A stretch of DNA of 64,000 nt from the NCBI RefSeq assembly GCF_030545015.1, contig NZ_CP120653.1, forward strand, positions 186,001-250,000, read 5' to 3'. A model generated the notes under the pieces. That model saw only the letters and a list, made by a program, of their open reading frames with translations. It was not told the origin of the DNA and ran no database searches. This stretch comes from Myroides sp. JBRI-B21084. GTDB taxonomy: Bacteria > Bacteroidota > Bacteroidia > Flavobacteriales > Flavobacteriaceae. Shown in pieces: positions 27,021 to 36,996 of the stretch (position 1 is the stretch's first letter; the number at the start of each line of letters is the position of its first letter). Made by a program: the position numbers and the translations under genes.

Positions 27021-27992
27021 ATGAATAATTTCATCGAATATAAAAACACTGTTGCAACCTATATTAACCAAATAAATTTTAGTAAAGAACCAAAAGAACT
27101 TTATGAGCCCATAGCTTATATAGCTAATTTAGGTGGTAAACGGTTACGACCAATATTAACTCTTTTTTCGGCCGAAATCTTTGGTGCTACACCAAATGAT
27201 GCCATACATGCAGCAGTAGCTATTGAGCTTTTTCATAATTTTTCATTGATACATGATGATATTATGGACGATGCACCTTTACGTAGAGGTAAAAAAACGG
27301 TGCACGAAAAATGGAATTTAAATACAGGGATATTATCTGGCGATGCGATGTTGATTTTAGCATATCAGTATTTTGAGAATTATCCTCCTTTAATTTTTAA
27401 AGAATTAGCTAAATTGTTCAGCAAAACAGCTTTAGAAGTTTGTGAAGGTCAACAGTTAGATATCAATTTTGAAACCAGAACTAACGTAAGTATTAATGAG
27501 TATTTAAAAATGATTGAATACAAAACGGCTGTTTTAGTTGGTGCTGCTTTAGAAATGGGTGCAATTGTAGCAAATTCGTCAGAAAGTAATAAAAGGGCTA
27601 TTTATAATTTTGGAAAGTATTTAGGAATTGCTTTTCAATTACAAGACGATTATTTAGATGCTTTTGGCGATACAGCTACATTTGGTAAACAAATAGGTGG
27701 CGATATTTTAGAAAATAAAAAAACGTATTTATACTTAAAAGCTTTAGAAAATAGTGATTTAAACCAAAAAGAACAATTGTTAAATTGGTTTGCATCAAAA
27801 GAAAATAGTGCAGAAAAAGTTGCTGCTGTTAAATTATTATTTACACAAACAGAAGCAAACATCGCAACGCAAAATTTAATTGAAACCTATACAAATCAAG
27901 CGTTAATAGAGCTTGAATCGTTAGATATTCCTTTAAATTATAAAACAGATTTAAAAGATTTTGCATTAGCATTAATGAATAGAAATGTTTAA
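27021..27992 (+). CDS. polyprenyl synthetase (trans-isoprenyl diphosphate synthase)
   Basis: 323-residue all-helical prenyltransferase that elongates allylic diphosphates with IPP, probably for the menaquinone side chain or undecaprenyl precursors. GGKRLRPIL (about residue 35), the first Asp-rich motif SLIHDDIMDDAPLRRG (about 80) and the second QLQDDYLDAFGD (about 213) are intact. The residues before the first DDxxD are bulky (FHNFSLI), as in medium- and long-chain enzymes, but I cannot fix the chain length. Confidence 0.93.
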   Translation: MNNFIEYKNTVATYINQINFSKEPKELYEPIAYIANLGGKRLRPILTLFSAEIFGATPNDAIHAAVAIELFHNFSLIHDDIMDDAPLRRGKKTVHEKWNLNTGILSGDAMLILAYQYFENYPPLIFKELAKLFSKTALEVCEGQQLDINFETRTNVSINEYLKMIEYKTAVLVGAALEMGAIVANSSESNKRAIYNFGKYLGIAFQLQDDYLDAFGDTATFGKQIGGDILENKKTYLYLKALENSDLNQKEQLLNWFASKENSAEKVAAVKLLFTQTEANIATQNLIETYTNQALIELESLDIPLNYKTDLKDFALALMNRNV

Positions 27993-27996
27993 AAAA

Positions 27997-28028
27997 AAAT
28001 CTGAAACTTAAGTTTCAGATTTTTTTTT
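27997..28028. terminator. bidirectional terminator
   Basis: AATCTGAAACTTAAGTTTCAGATT palindromic hairpin between an A run and a T run, shared by the prenyltransferase (+) and the converging barrel gene (-). Confidence 0.85.
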
Positions 28029-28548
28029 AAAAAAACACTCGTATAAAAGGCATCCAAGCTTGGTTGTAAACTAAATTACTATCCTTATACAAAACATTGT
28101 AACGCACACCAACAGTAACATTTTGGTTGGTATAACCAGCGCCTAAAAATAAAGCTGTGTTCCAAAAATCGTTACTTACATAAGTTGCAGGGTAATATAT
28201 TTTATTGTTTACACGAAGTTGTTCCAATTCTGCCGATAATTGAACCATTTCAATGGGATTAAAGGTTGTAAGTATATTAACACCATAAGAAGTGCTTTCA
28301 TAATACCCTTTCGATTTTAAATAATTAAATTGCGCGCCCAAACCAACTGCAAAGTTTTCGGTAATTGGTTTTAATGCGGTAGGCGAAACCGATATATTTG
28401 TAAATTCGTTACCAAAATTTAGGCCTAAACCACCACCAAACATTACATCGCTAAAAAAATTTGTTTTTTTAGGTACATAAGTATCTTGTTGCGCCGAACC
28501 AATTGTTGCAATCAACAAACAAGCTAAACTAAAAGTTATTTTTTTCAT
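28027..28548 (-). CDS. small outer membrane beta-barrel protein
   Basis: 173 residues with a signal peptide (ending IGSAQQ) and eight predicted amphipathic strands with glycine- and aromatic-rich turns, ending in IRVFF, a barrel-assembly-type C-terminus. PorT/OmpW-like size. Role unknown. Divergent from sucA. Confidence 0.75.
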   Translation of the reverse strand: MKKITFSLACLLIATIGSAQQDTYVPKKTNFFSDVMFGGGLGLNFGNEFTNISVSPTALKPITENFAVGLGAQFNYLKSKGYYESTSYGVNILTTFNPIEMVQLSAELEQLRVNNKIYYPATYVSNDFWNTALFLGAGYTNQNVTVGVRYNVLYKDSNLVYNQAWMPFIRVFF

Positions 28549-28817
28549 GTTTCAAAGTATTTGTGCTAAGATATTAAAATATTGTTTAGTACCATGTAAC
28601 CTAAAAAAATATACAATAACATTAAGTGAAGATTAATTTTAAATAAAATTAATTTATGCGTTGTTTTATTATTAATTTATTAAAAATGAACTTGAAAAAA
28701 GCAAATAATTTAAAAATAATTATCCAGTTTGTTTGCTACATACAATATAAGCTAATAACCGTAAAAAATTATATCATAAAACTGAACAAAATATTATATT
28801 ATTAATTGAAACTATTG
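28549..28817. other. AT-rich upstream region of sucA
   Basis: About 320 bp separates the barrel gene from sucA. Apart from the sucA -7 box I see no ORF, hairpin with a T run, or recognisable riboswitch. Confidence 0.4.
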
Positions 28818-28825
28818 TATTTTTG
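28818..28825 (+). promoter_or_regulatory. -7 box of sucA
   Basis: TATTTTTG, matching TAnnTTTG, 41 bp upstream of the sucA ATG. No clear -33 TTTG at normal spacing. Confidence 0.45.
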
Positions 28826-28866
28826 TGAAAATTTTTTAACAAAAAAAGAGTCATTAGACAAATATT

Positions 28867-31632
28867 ATGGATAGGTTTTCCTTTTTAAATGCTGCACATA
28901 CTACATTTTTTGCTGATTTATACGAACAGTACCTTACAAGTCCTGATAGTGTAGAACCAAGTTGGAGAAGTTTTTTTCAGGGGTTCGATTTTGCAAATGA
29001 ATACAATGGCAGCCCTGTTGAACAATTATCAAATGCATACCAAGGTTCTGGCGAATCTGTAGCAATTGCTGAAACGGTTAAAAAAGAATTTGCCGTATTA
29101 AAATTAATCGATGCATACCGCACTCACGGTCATTTAACTACCAAAACAAATCCTTTTTTAAATAATATTACCGAAACACCTGATTTATCAATTGAAAAAT
29201 TTGGTCTTTCACAAGCCGATTTAAATACTACTTTTGACGCTGCACAAAGCATTCAACTTCCTAAAAGTACGTTACAACAAATTATTACTCATTTACAAAA
29301 CACCTATTGTACAACTATTGGAATAGAATATATGTATATTCCAAACGAAGAAAAAGTACAATGGATTGCAAAATATGTTGAATCAACGGTATCAAATTTA
29401 AACAACGATCAACAAAAGCAAATTTTAGAAAAATTAGTACAAGCTGCTGCTTTTGAAAACTTTTTTCATACTAAATACGTAGGTCAAAAACGTTTTTCAT
29501 TAGAAGGATTAGAAGCTACGATACCAGCGTTAGACATGTTAATTGAAGCTGCTGCTAACTCAGGTGTTGAAGATGTGGTTATTGGAATGGCTCACCGCGG
29601 ACGTTTGAATATTTTGGCTAACATTATGCAAAAGCCAGCAAGTAAAATTTTCACTGAATTTGACGGGAAGGATTACGCAGATGTTGACGAAACTTTTGAT
29701 GGCGATGTAAAATACCATTTAGGTTATACATCAGAACGCCAAACACCATCAGGAAAAAATATAACTTTAAATTTAGCTCCAAACCCTTCGCATTTAGAAA
29801 CTGTAGGTGCTGTTATTGAAGGTGTTGTGCGTGCAAAACAAGATAAATTATACCCTAATAATTTTTCTAAAGTATTGCCTATTGCTTTGCATGGCGATGC
29901 AGCTGTAGCAGGACAAGGGATTGTTTACGAAATTGTTCAAATGAGCAAGTTACGTGCTTACCAAACGGCAGGTACGATACATATGGTATTAAACAACCAA
30001 GTAGGTTTTACAACTAACTATAAAGACGCTCGTTCTGGTGTTTATTCTACCGATATTGCTAAAGTTGTAGCAGCACCAGTTGTTCATGTAAATGCTGATG
30101 ATGCCGAAGCTGCAGTTAAAGCAATGTTATTTGCCTTAGCTTATAGAATGCAGTTTAACGAAGATGTTTTTGTCGATTTAATAGGTTACCGTAAATACGG
30201 ACATAACGAAGGTGATGAACCGCGTTTTACTCAACCTATTTTATATAAATTAATTTCAAAACACCAAAACGCACGTACCATTTACAACGCACGTTTAATT
30301 GAAAATAACGTAATTAATGATGCGTATGTTGGTGTATTAGAAGATAAATATAAAGCACTTTTAGAAGAAAACTTAGCGCAAGCTAAAGATACTGAAAAGG
30401 CAATTGTAATTCCATTTATGCAAAATGAATGGAAAGAGTATAAAATTGCAAATGTGCAACAAATGCTACAAACGTACGAAACAAAAGTTTCACGTGAATT
30501 GTTAGATGAAATTGCTCCTAGTTTAACTGCTTTACCTAGCGATAAAAAATTTATCAGCAAAGTATCTAAACTAATCAAAGATCGTTATAATATGTACTAC
30601 GAAACCAATCGATTAGATTGGGCAATGGGCGAATTATTAGCTTACGGTACATTGTTAACTGAAGGATTTGATGTGCGTTTTACCGGACAAGATGTACAAC
30701 GTGGTACCTTTTCGCACCGCCATGCAGTTGTTAAAACAGAAGATACCGAATATGAATATGTGCCGTTAAACAATTTAAAAGAACAAAACGGACAAATGCG
30801 TATTTACAATTCACATTTATCTGAATACGCTGTTTTAGGATATGAATACGGATATGCAATGGCAAATCCAAAAGCATTAACAATTTGGGAAGCACAATTT
30901 GGAGATTTTTCAAACGGTGCACAAATCATGATTGATCAATACATATCGGCTGGTGAAGATAAATGGGGCAACCAAAACGGTATTGTAATGTTGTTGCCAC
31001 ATGGTTATGAACACCAAGGTGCAGAACACTCATCTGCACGTTTAGAGCGTTATTTACAACTTTGTGCAAATCACAATATTTACGTAGCAAATTGTACAAC
31101 ACCTGCAAACCATTTTCATATGTTGCGCAGACAAATGGTAACTAATTTTAGAAAGCCATTGGTTGTAATGTCGCCTAAATCTTTATTGCGCCATCCTGAA
31201 GCTACTTCTACAATTGAAGAATTAACATCAGGAGCGTTCCAAGCAGTTATTGATGATCCTAAAGTTCAAGACAAAAACGCTGTTAAAACCTTAGTTTTTG
31301 TTTCGGGTAAATTTTATTACGATTTACAAGTCGAAAAGGAAAATTTAGGTAGAAACGATATCGCTTTTGTTCGTTTAGAACAATTATTCCCGTTAGATAC
31401 TAACAAATTACAAGAAATAATAAGCACGTATCCTAATGTAGATGACTATGTTTGGGCACAAGAAGAACCGCAAAATATGGGAGCATATGGTTATATGTTA
31501 ATGAACTTTAATTTAGTTCGTTTCCGTGTAGCATCACCAGCACCAGCTGCAGCACCAGCTGCAGGTTCATCGGTTCGTTCTAAAGCGCGATATGCAAAAG
31601 CAATAGCTAAAGTTTTCAATAAAAATTTATAA
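28867..31632 (+). CDS. sucA: 2-oxoglutarate dehydrogenase E1 component
   Basis: Thiamine-diphosphate-dependent decarboxylase of the TCA cycle; it passes the succinyl group to the lipoyl domain of E2. 921 residues, normal length. Visible are an N-terminal E2-binding helix (FLNAAHTTFFADLYEQYL), KFGQKRFSLEGLE-type substrate region (KYVGQKRFSLEGLE, about 205), GMAHRGRLNILAN, HGDAAVAGQGIVYE, the ThDP/Mg block and YRKYGHNEGDEPRFTQP (about 450). There is an unusual Ala-Pro run near the C-terminus (about 890-905). It is followed by odhB after 42 bp. Confidence 0.97.
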   Translation: MDRFSFLNAAHTTFFADLYEQYLTSPDSVEPSWRSFFQGFDFANEYNGSPVEQLSNAYQGSGESVAIAETVKKEFAVLKLIDAYRTHGHLTTKTNPFLNNITETPDLSIEKFGLSQADLNTTFDAAQSIQLPKSTLQQIITHLQNTYCTTIGIEYMYIPNEEKVQWIAKYVESTVSNLNNDQQKQILEKLVQAAAFENFFHTKYVGQKRFSLEGLEATIPALDMLIEAAANSGVEDVVIGMAHRGRLNILANIMQKPASKIFTEFDGKDYADVDETFDGDVKYHLGYTSERQTPSGKNITLNLAPNPSHLETVGAVIEGVVRAKQDKLYPNNFSKVLPIALHGDAAVAGQGIVYEIVQMSKLRAYQTAGTIHMVLNNQVGFTTNYKDARSGVYSTDIAKVVAAPVVHVNADDAEAAVKAMLFALAYRMQFNEDVFVDLIGYRKYGHNEGDEPRFTQPILYKLISKHQNARTIYNARLIENNVINDAYVGVLEDKYKALLEENLAQAKDTEKAIVIPFMQNEWKEYKIANVQQMLQTYETKVSRELLDEIAPSLTALPSDKKFISKVSKLIKDRYNMYYETNRLDWAMGELLAYGTLLTEGFDVRFTGQDVQRGTFSHRHAVVKTEDTEYEYVPLNNLKEQNGQMRIYNSHLSEYAVLGYEYGYAMANPKALTIWEAQFGDFSNGAQIMIDQYISAGEDKWGNQNGIVMLLPHGYEHQGAEHSSARLERYLQLCANHNIYVANCTTPANHFHMLRRQMVTNFRKPLVVMSPKSLLRHPEATSTIEELTSGAFQAVIDDPKVQDKNAVKTLVFVSGKFYYDLQVEKENLGRNDIAFVRLEQLFPLDTNKLQEIISTYPNVDDYVWAQEEPQNMGAYGYMLMNFNLVRFRVASPAPAAAPAAGSSVRSKARYAKAIAKVFNKNL

Positions 31633-31674
31633 TTTTAAACGTATTAATAACAACAATATTAAATTAATATACTC

Positions 31675-32889
31675 ATGAGTATCTTAGAAATGAAAGTTCC
31701 TTCGCCAGGAGAGTCGATCACAGAAGTGGAAATTGCTACTTGGTTAGTAAAAGATGGAGACTATGTAGAGAAAGACCAAGCAATTGCTGAGGTTGATTCA
31801 GACAAAGCAACTTTAGAATTACCTGCAGAAGCAAGCGGTATCATTACTTTAAAAGCTGAAGAAGGTGATGCAGTAGCAGTTGGTCAGGTTGTTTGTTTAA
31901 TCGATACAAGTGCTGCAAAACCATCGGGTAGTGCACCTGCTGCAGAAGCACCTAAAGTAGAAGAGAAAAAAGTAGAAGTTAAAGCAGAACCAGTTGCAAC
32001 TGCAACAACATACGCATCAGGTTCGGCGTCGCCTGCTGCTAAAAAAATATTAGATGAAAAAAACATCAGTGCTAGTACTATTCAAGGTACTGGTAAAGAT
32101 GGGCGTGTAACTAAAGAAGATGCTTTAAACGCAGTGCCATCAATGGGTACACCAACAGGTGGACCTCGTGGAATGGAGCGTAAAAAAATGTCTATGTTAC
32201 GCAGAAAGGTTGCAGAACGTTTGGTAGAAGCTAAAAATACTACGGCTATGTTAACTACTTTTAACGAAGTTAACTTAACCGAAGTAAATAAATTGCGTTC
32301 TGAATTTAAAGACGCTTTTAAGGCCAAACATAACGTTTCGCTAGGTTTTATGTCGTTCTTTACTAAAGCTGTAACACGTGCTTTAGAATTGTTCCCAGAC
32401 GTAAATTCAATGATCGACGGTCAAGATCAAATTAAATTTGATTTTGCTGATATTTCTATCGCTGTTTCTGGACCTAAAGGATTAATGGTTCCGGTTGTTC
32501 GCAATGCTGAATTGTTATCTTTCCGTGGGGTTGAAGCTGAAATTAAACGTTTGGCTACTAGAGCACGCGACGGACAAATTACTGTTGATGAAATGACAGG
32601 TGGTACCTTTACTATTACGAATGGTGGTGTGTTTGGTTCTATGTTATCTACACCAATTATAAACCCTCCACAATCGGGTATCTTAGGTATGCACAATATT
32701 ATAGAGCGTCCTGTAGCAGTTAACGGTCAAGTTGTAATTGCGCCAATGATGTACATAGCATTGTCTTATGATCATAGAATTATTGACGGACGTGAGTCTG
32801 TTGGTTTCTTAGTTGCTGTTAAAGAAGCTTTAGAAAACCCAATGGAATTGTTAATGAACAACGATCCTAAAAAAGCATTGGAATTATAG
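31675..32889 (+). CDS. odhB: dihydrolipoyl succinyltransferase, 2-oxoglutarate dehydrogenase E2
   Basis: 404 residues in the classic order. First a single lipoyl domain with the modified Lys44 in [13 protein letters not shown]. Then an Ala/Pro/Lys-rich linker (about 80-115) and a peripheral-subunit-binding domain ([28 protein letters not shown], about 118-152). Last a catalytic acyltransferase domain ending in [15 protein letters not shown] with the active His and Asp. It builds the core of the complex with the E1 encoded upstream. E3 is not in this window. Confidence 0.97.
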   Translation: MSILEMKVPSPGESITEVEIATWLVKDGDYVEKDQAIAEVDSDKATLELPAEASGIITLKAEEGDAVAVGQVVCLIDTSAAKPSGSAPAAEAPKVEEKKVEVKAEPVATATTYASGSASPAAKKILDEKNISASTIQGTGKDGRVTKEDALNAVPSMGTPTGGPRGMERKKMSMLRRKVAERLVEAKNTTAMLTTFNEVNLTEVNKLRSEFKDAFKAKHNVSLGFMSFFTKAVTRALELFPDVNSMIDGQDQIKFDFADISIAVSGPKGLMVPVVRNAELLSFRGVEAEIKRLATRARDGQITVDEMTGGTFTITNGGVFGSMLSTPIINPPQSGILGMHNIIERPVAVNGQVVIAPMMYIALSYDHRIIDGRESVGFLVAVKEALENPMELLMNNDPKKALEL

Positions 32890-32912
32890 TATTTTATTGT
32901 TTTTTATATTGC

Positions 32913-32946
32913 TAAAAGTCTTTCTACAATAGAAAGACTTTTTTTA
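32913..32946 (+). terminator. terminator of sucA-odhB
   Basis: AAAGTCTTTCT / AGAAAGACTTT hairpin followed by a T run. Confidence 0.8.
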
Positions 32947-33045
32947 TTGAATAAATTTTGTAAGCTTGTTTAAAATAAGTAGATTAACGGCTGCTTAACA
33001 AAATATAAAAATTGAACAGTTTATTTTTAAAAGAATTATTTTAAT

Positions 33046-33888
33046 ATGAAGAATGCTTTTTTTTCAATTTTACTTTTATGCATTGCTAATTTAATTTCGG
33101 CTCAAGTTACATTTGAATCTACGTTAGAAGAAGTTTTTGAAAAAGCTAAAAATCAAAATAAATTAGTGTTTATAGAATATTACCGACCCGATTGCCCTGT
33201 ATGTTTACAATTAGAAGATCTTTTTAAAAATGATTCTGAATTAGCAGCATTTTATAACTCAAATTTTGTTAATTATGCTGTAAATACACAAAACCAAACA
33301 AATAAAACTGATTTAGACTTTATACATTCATTTAAATTAAACTTAAATAAAGTTCCTGCATTACTTTACTTTGATGCTAATAAGAATTTTCTACATTTTG
33401 GTAAAGTAAATTTAAATTCAATAGCATTAATAAACGAAGCTAAAAAGGCTTTATTACCAAATGAAAGGTCAACAAATTTGGTAAATAAATATGAAAATGG
33501 TGACAGAACCGTAAAAACACTTTACGCGTATTGCAATCAGTTAATTCTTACTAATGAATATGAAAAACTAATAAAAGTATCTTAAGAACTTTACGAATCC
33601 TTCAACAAAGAAGAATTACCCACCAAAAAAAGTTATATTGTTTTAAAACAAGTTATTAAAAATACCGATAATGGTTTTTTTCAATTTTGGATACATAACT
33701 TAGATAAATTAAACGGTTTTGAAAACAAACATAAAGCCGGAACCGAAAAATTAGTTTTAGAACAAATTGTTATTAACGAATTGAATAAATCAAATTATAA
33801 AAATTTTGATGCTGCAAAAAAAGAAATTTATAAAAACTATCTACAAAAATTAAATTTAATTAACGAAATTGATCGTTATTTTAAATAA
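33046..33888 (+). pseudogene. secreted thioredoxin-fold protein broken by an in-frame TAA
   Basis: The frame starts at ATG 33046 with a signal peptide (ending LISAQ) and a thioredoxin-like domain with active-site CPVC (YYRPDCPVCLQLEDLF, about residues 44-60) and a cis-Pro (KVPALLYFD). It stops at TAA 33583-33585 after 179 codons. The same frame is then open for another 100 codons to TAA 33886-33888, encoding a plausible helical C-terminal half (ELYESFNKEELPTKKSY). A single base change would restore a 280-residue protein. The truncated product may still fold as a thioredoxin domain. Confidence 0.75.
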
Positions 33889-33890
33889 AA

Positions 33891-34238
33891 TTAGCCATTA
33901 GCCCTTTCGTGTCCCCATTTTGCAATTGCGTGAACCAAAGGTATAAGTGTTAACCCTACCTTTGTTAATTCATAATCAACCTTTAAAGGTGGTTTATCTG
34001 CATAAACAGTGCGCGTAATAATGCCATCGTCTTGTAATTGTTGCAATTGCAAACTTAAAGTGCGTTCTGTTACCATAGGCATGGCTTTACGTAATTCATT
34101 ATAACGCATTTTTCCAGCCGATAAATGATATAAAATTACTGTTTTCCATTTGCCACCAATTACTCCCATTGTTAAACTAGTACAACACGGGTAGTTTTTT
34201 CCGTTATATTCAAATGAATGATCTGGTTGTTTTGCCAT
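33891..34238 (-). CDS. HxlR family transcriptional regulator
   Basis: A 115-residue winged-helix regulator with the HxlR signature: CCTSLTMGVIGGKWKTVILYHL (about residues 18-40) with the conserved Cys, then GKMRYNELRKAMPMVTERTLSLQL (recognition helix) and the wing. Divergent from a nitroreductase gene with 92 bp between them, holding three ACTAT/ATAGT palindromes. It probably controls that gene, perhaps through thiol oxidation or electrophile sensing at the Cys pair. Confidence 0.93.
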   Translation of the reverse strand: MAKQPDHSFEYNGKNYPCCTSLTMGVIGGKWKTVILYHLSAGKMRYNELRKAMPMVTERTLSLQLQQLQDDGIITRTVYADKPPLKVDYELTKVGLTLIPLVHAIAKWGHERANG

Positions 34239-34244
34239 AAAATT

Positions 34245-34268
34245 AGAACTATCTAAAAGGATAGTTCT
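34245..34268. promoter_or_regulatory. operator palindrome 1 between hxlR-like and nitroreductase genes
   Basis: AGAACTATC (34245-34253) and GATAGTTCT (34260-34268): perfect 9-bp arms, 6-bp spacer. The right arm reaches the -33 TTG of the nitroreductase promoter. Confidence 0.6.
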
Positions 34269-34298
34269 TGCAAAGATAAAAAACTATATTTAGTTTTG
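34268..34298 (+). promoter_or_regulatory. promoter of the nitroreductase gene
   Basis: TTG (34268-34270), 20 bp, TAGTTTTG (34291-34298), fitting the Bacteroidota -33/-7 consensus. Overlapping it on the minus strand, TATCTTTG (34278-34271) could be the -7 box of the divergent regulator gene. Confidence 0.6.
34280..34297. promoter_or_regulatory. operator palindrome 2, over the -7 box
   Basis: AAAACTA (34280-34286) and TAGTTTT (34291-34297) with a 4-bp spacer. It covers the -7 box. Confidence 0.5.
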
Positions 34299-34299
34299 C

Positions 34300-34318
34300 T
34301 ACTATAAAAATTATAGTA
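34300..34318. promoter_or_regulatory. operator palindrome 3, at the transcript start
   Basis: TACTATAA (34300-34307) and TTATAGTA (34311-34318), perfect 8-bp arms with a 3-bp spacer, at the predicted transcription start of the nitroreductase gene. Confidence 0.5.
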
Positions 34319-34330
34319 AATAAATATCAC

Positions 34331-34990
34331 ATGAATCTTAAACAAATTTTAGATTGGCGTTATTCAACTAAAAGTTTCGACCCAAATAAAAAAATATCAG
34401 ATGCGGATTTTGAGCAAATTAAAAACTTGTTACAAATGAGTCCGTCTAGTACCAATTTACAACCATGGCATTTTATAGTTGCACAAACGCATGAAGGTAA
34501 GCAACGCGTAGCAAAAGGTACGGCAGGCTTTTTTCATTTTAACGAAGCTAAAGTTATGAATGCATCTGCAGCAGTAGTTTTTTGTGCTAAAACAGATTTA
34601 AACGATGATTACATGCAGCTTTTATTAGAACAAGAAGCTAAAGATGGGCGTTTTCCTAACCCCGATGTTAAAAAAGGTATGTACAACACTCGTAATTTGT
34701 TTGCAAATATTCATAAATACGATTTAAAAGATTTGCAGCATTGGTTAGAAAAACAAGTGTATTTAAACATTGGTAATTTTCTTTTAGGTGTAGCAAGTTT
34801 AGGAATTGATGCAGTGCCAATGGAAGGTTTAGATATGAAAGCTATTGACGAAGAGTTTGGTTTACGTGAAAAAGGCTTTACAGCTATTACCGTAGTATCG
34901 TTAGGTTATAGAACTGAAGCTGACTTTAACGATCCCAACAAAACGCCAAAATCACGTTTTCCACAAGAAGAAATTATTACTGTTATTTAA
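34331..34990 (+). CDS. NfsB-type oxygen-insensitive NAD(P)H nitroreductase
   Basis: A 219-residue FMN-dependent nitroreductase-family enzyme, cytosolic, reducing nitro-aromatics, quinones or pteridines with NAD(P)H. Motifs: WRYSTKSFDPNKKIS at the N-terminus (FMN phosphate Arg), QMSPSSTNLQPWHFIV (about 37), and the C-terminal GYRTEADFNDPNKTPKSRFP. Length and the GYR...KSRFP end match the NfsB/FRase I group. Divergent from the HxlR-like regulator. Confidence 0.92.
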   Translation: MNLKQILDWRYSTKSFDPNKKISDADFEQIKNLLQMSPSSTNLQPWHFIVAQTHEGKQRVAKGTAGFFHFNEAKVMNASAAVVFCAKTDLNDDYMQLLLEQEAKDGRFPNPDVKKGMYNTRNLFANIHKYDLKDLQHWLEKQVYLNIGNFLLGVASLGIDAVPMEGLDMKAIDEEFGLREKGFTAITVVSLGYRTEADFNDPNKTPKSRFPQEEIITVI

Positions 34991-35080
34991 AAAATGTTTA
35001 AGAAGTTGTTTTAAAATACTATTTGAAACAACTTCTTTTTTTTACTTTTCGTAGCTTTGTTTTTTATTTAAAAATATATT

Positions 35081-36298
35081 ATGAGCTCTAAAAAGTCGGC
35101 TGCAATTGGTTTTATATTCATTACCATGTTAATAGATATTATTGGTATTGGAATTATAATACCAGTAATTCCAAAATTATTACAAGAATTGAATCATTCT
35201 GATATAAGTGAAGCAGCACAACTAGGTGGTTGGTTAGCATTTGCTTATGCATTTACCCAATTCTTATGCGCACCGCTTATGGGCAGCTTGTCTGATAAAT
35301 ACGGCAGACGCCCCGTTTTACTTATATCGTTAATGGCTTTTGCAGTAGATTATTTAGTGTTGGCAACAGCGCCAAATGTATCATGGCTTTTTATAGGTAG
35401 AATCATTGCAGGTATTACAGGGGCAAGTATTTCTACAGCAATGGCTTATATTTCAGACGTAAGTACACCCGAAAACAAAGCCAAAAACTTTGGATTAATA
35501 GGTGCTGCTTTTGGTATTGGTTTTATTATAGGTCCGGTAATTGGGGGCTTGTTAGGACAATACGGTTCGCGTGTGCCTTTTTATGCAGCAGCAGCTTTAT
35601 GTTTTGTGAATTTTATTTACGGATATTTTGTACTGCCAGAATCTTTAAAACCAGAAAAAAGAAGAGCTTTTGAGTGGAAAGCAGCCAACCCAATTGGTTC
35701 TTTATTGCGTTTAAAAAAGTTCCCAACCATTATAAGCTTGGTGGCAGCCATGTTTTTCATGTATTTTGCATCGCATGCCGTTCATGGAAATTGGAGTTTT
35801 TATACCATGTACCGTTTTAATTGGGACGAACGAATGGTGGGTATCTCATTAGGGGTAATAGGTTTATTGGTAGCCATAGTCCAAGGTGGATTGGTACGTT
35901 ACGTAAATCCACGTATAGGCAACGGTAAAAGTATTTTAATAGGTTTTAGTTTAAACACGTTAGGATTGCTTTTAATTGCATTTGCAGCTCAACAATGGAT
36001 GATTTTTGTTTTCTTAATACCCTATTGTATGGGTGGATTAGCAGGGCCTGCCATTCAATCTGAAATTACGAACCATATACCAGCTAATGAACAAGGGCAA
36101 ATACAAGGAACTTTAGCAAGTTTAAATAGCGCAACAGCAACTTTTGGTCCGTTAGCCATGACATCGGTTTTTTATTATTTTACACACAATTCAGCACCTT
36201 TTAAATTTCCAGGTGCCCCTTTTATTTTAGCTTTTTTCTTAATGCTTTGTGCAATAGTTTTTGCTTATAAAGGGTTAAAAAAAACACAAGCAATTTAA
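35081..36298 (+). CDS. TetA-like MFS transporter (TCR/Tet family)
   Basis: A 405-residue, 12-helix major facilitator exporter. Motif A between TM2 and TM3 (GSLSDKYGRRPVLLISL, about 70) and the TM5 antiporter motif C (GLIGAAFGIGFIIGPVIGG, about 135) are intact, which is typical of tetracycline or multidrug proton antiporters. Actual substrate unknown. Its TAA is followed immediately by the ATG of the AAA ATPase gene. Confidence 0.9.
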   Translation: MSSKKSAAIGFIFITMLIDIIGIGIIIPVIPKLLQELNHSDISEAAQLGGWLAFAYAFTQFLCAPLMGSLSDKYGRRPVLLISLMAFAVDYLVLATAPNVSWLFIGRIIAGITGASISTAMAYISDVSTPENKAKNFGLIGAAFGIGFIIGPVIGGLLGQYGSRVPFYAAAALCFVNFIYGYFVLPESLKPEKRRAFEWKAANPIGSLLRLKKFPTIISLVAAMFFMYFASHAVHGNWSFYTMYRFNWDERMVGISLGVIGLLVAIVQGGLVRYVNPRIGNGKSILIGFSLNTLGLLLIAFAAQQWMIFVFLIPYCMGGLAGPAIQSEITNHIPANEQGQIQGTLASLNSATATFGPLAMTSVFYYFTHNSAPFKFPGAPFILAFFLMLCAIVFAYKGLKKTQAI

Positions 36299-36994
36299 AT
36301 GAGTACTTTTTATTATATAGATAGAAGCAAAATTTCGTTTGAAGATTTTATAGCATCGCCCCAAATTAAAAGTCATTTAATGGCTTTTTTACACGAACAG
36401 CAGTTTAAACATTTATTTGAATCGTACCAAATACCCGTTGCTAATAAATTATTGTTGTACGGCGATAGTGGGTGCGGAAAAACAATGACAGCTAAGGTAA
36501 TTGCCAATCATTTAAATAAGAAATTAATGATTGTGAACTTAGCAACCATTATTTCATCAAAATTAGGTGAAACAGCTAAAAATTTAGACGCTCTTTTTAA
36601 AGAATCGCAGTATGAAAGTATGGTTTTGTTATTAGATGAATTTGATTCGTTAGGACAAATACGCGATTACGATAATAAAGATAATTCAGAAATGAAAAGG
36701 GTAGTAAACGCAATTATTCAGTTAATGGATTACTTTCCTCAAAAATCTATTTTGGTAGCAGCAACCAACCAAATTCATATGATAGATAGCGCCTTAAAAC
36801 GCAGATTTGAGTGGCAAATTGGGTATGAAAAACCTACACCCGATTTGTTAGATAATTTATACCACACCTTAAAAGGATCTATTCCAGAAAAATACCATCC
36901 TAAAAAATATTTGTATAACGTTTCGTATGCCCAAGCAAAAGACGATTTTTACAAACAAGTAAAACAAAATATTATAAACGAACAATTGTCTTAA
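36299..36994 (+). CDS. small AAA+ ATPase
   Basis: 231 residues, a single AAA+ module: Walker A GDSGCGKTMTAK (about residue 53), Walker B MVLLLDEFDS (about 107), sensor-1 ILVAATNQ and the arginine-finger region ALKRRFEWQI. No protease or other domain is attached. It abuts the MFS gene (TAA then ATG with no gap) and lies 2 bp before dgt, so it is co-expressed with both. Its partner is unknown. Confidence 0.88.
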   Translation: MSTFYYIDRSKISFEDFIASPQIKSHLMAFLHEQQFKHLFESYQIPVANKLLLYGDSGCGKTMTAKVIANHLNKKLMIVNLATIISSKLGETAKNLDALFKESQYESMVLLLDEFDSLGQIRDYDNKDNSEMKRVVNAIIQLMDYFPQKSILVAATNQIHMIDSALKRRFEWQIGYEKPTPDLLDNLYHTLKGSIPEKYHPKKYLYNVSYAQAKDDFYKQVKQNIINEQLS

Positions 36995-36996
36995 AA

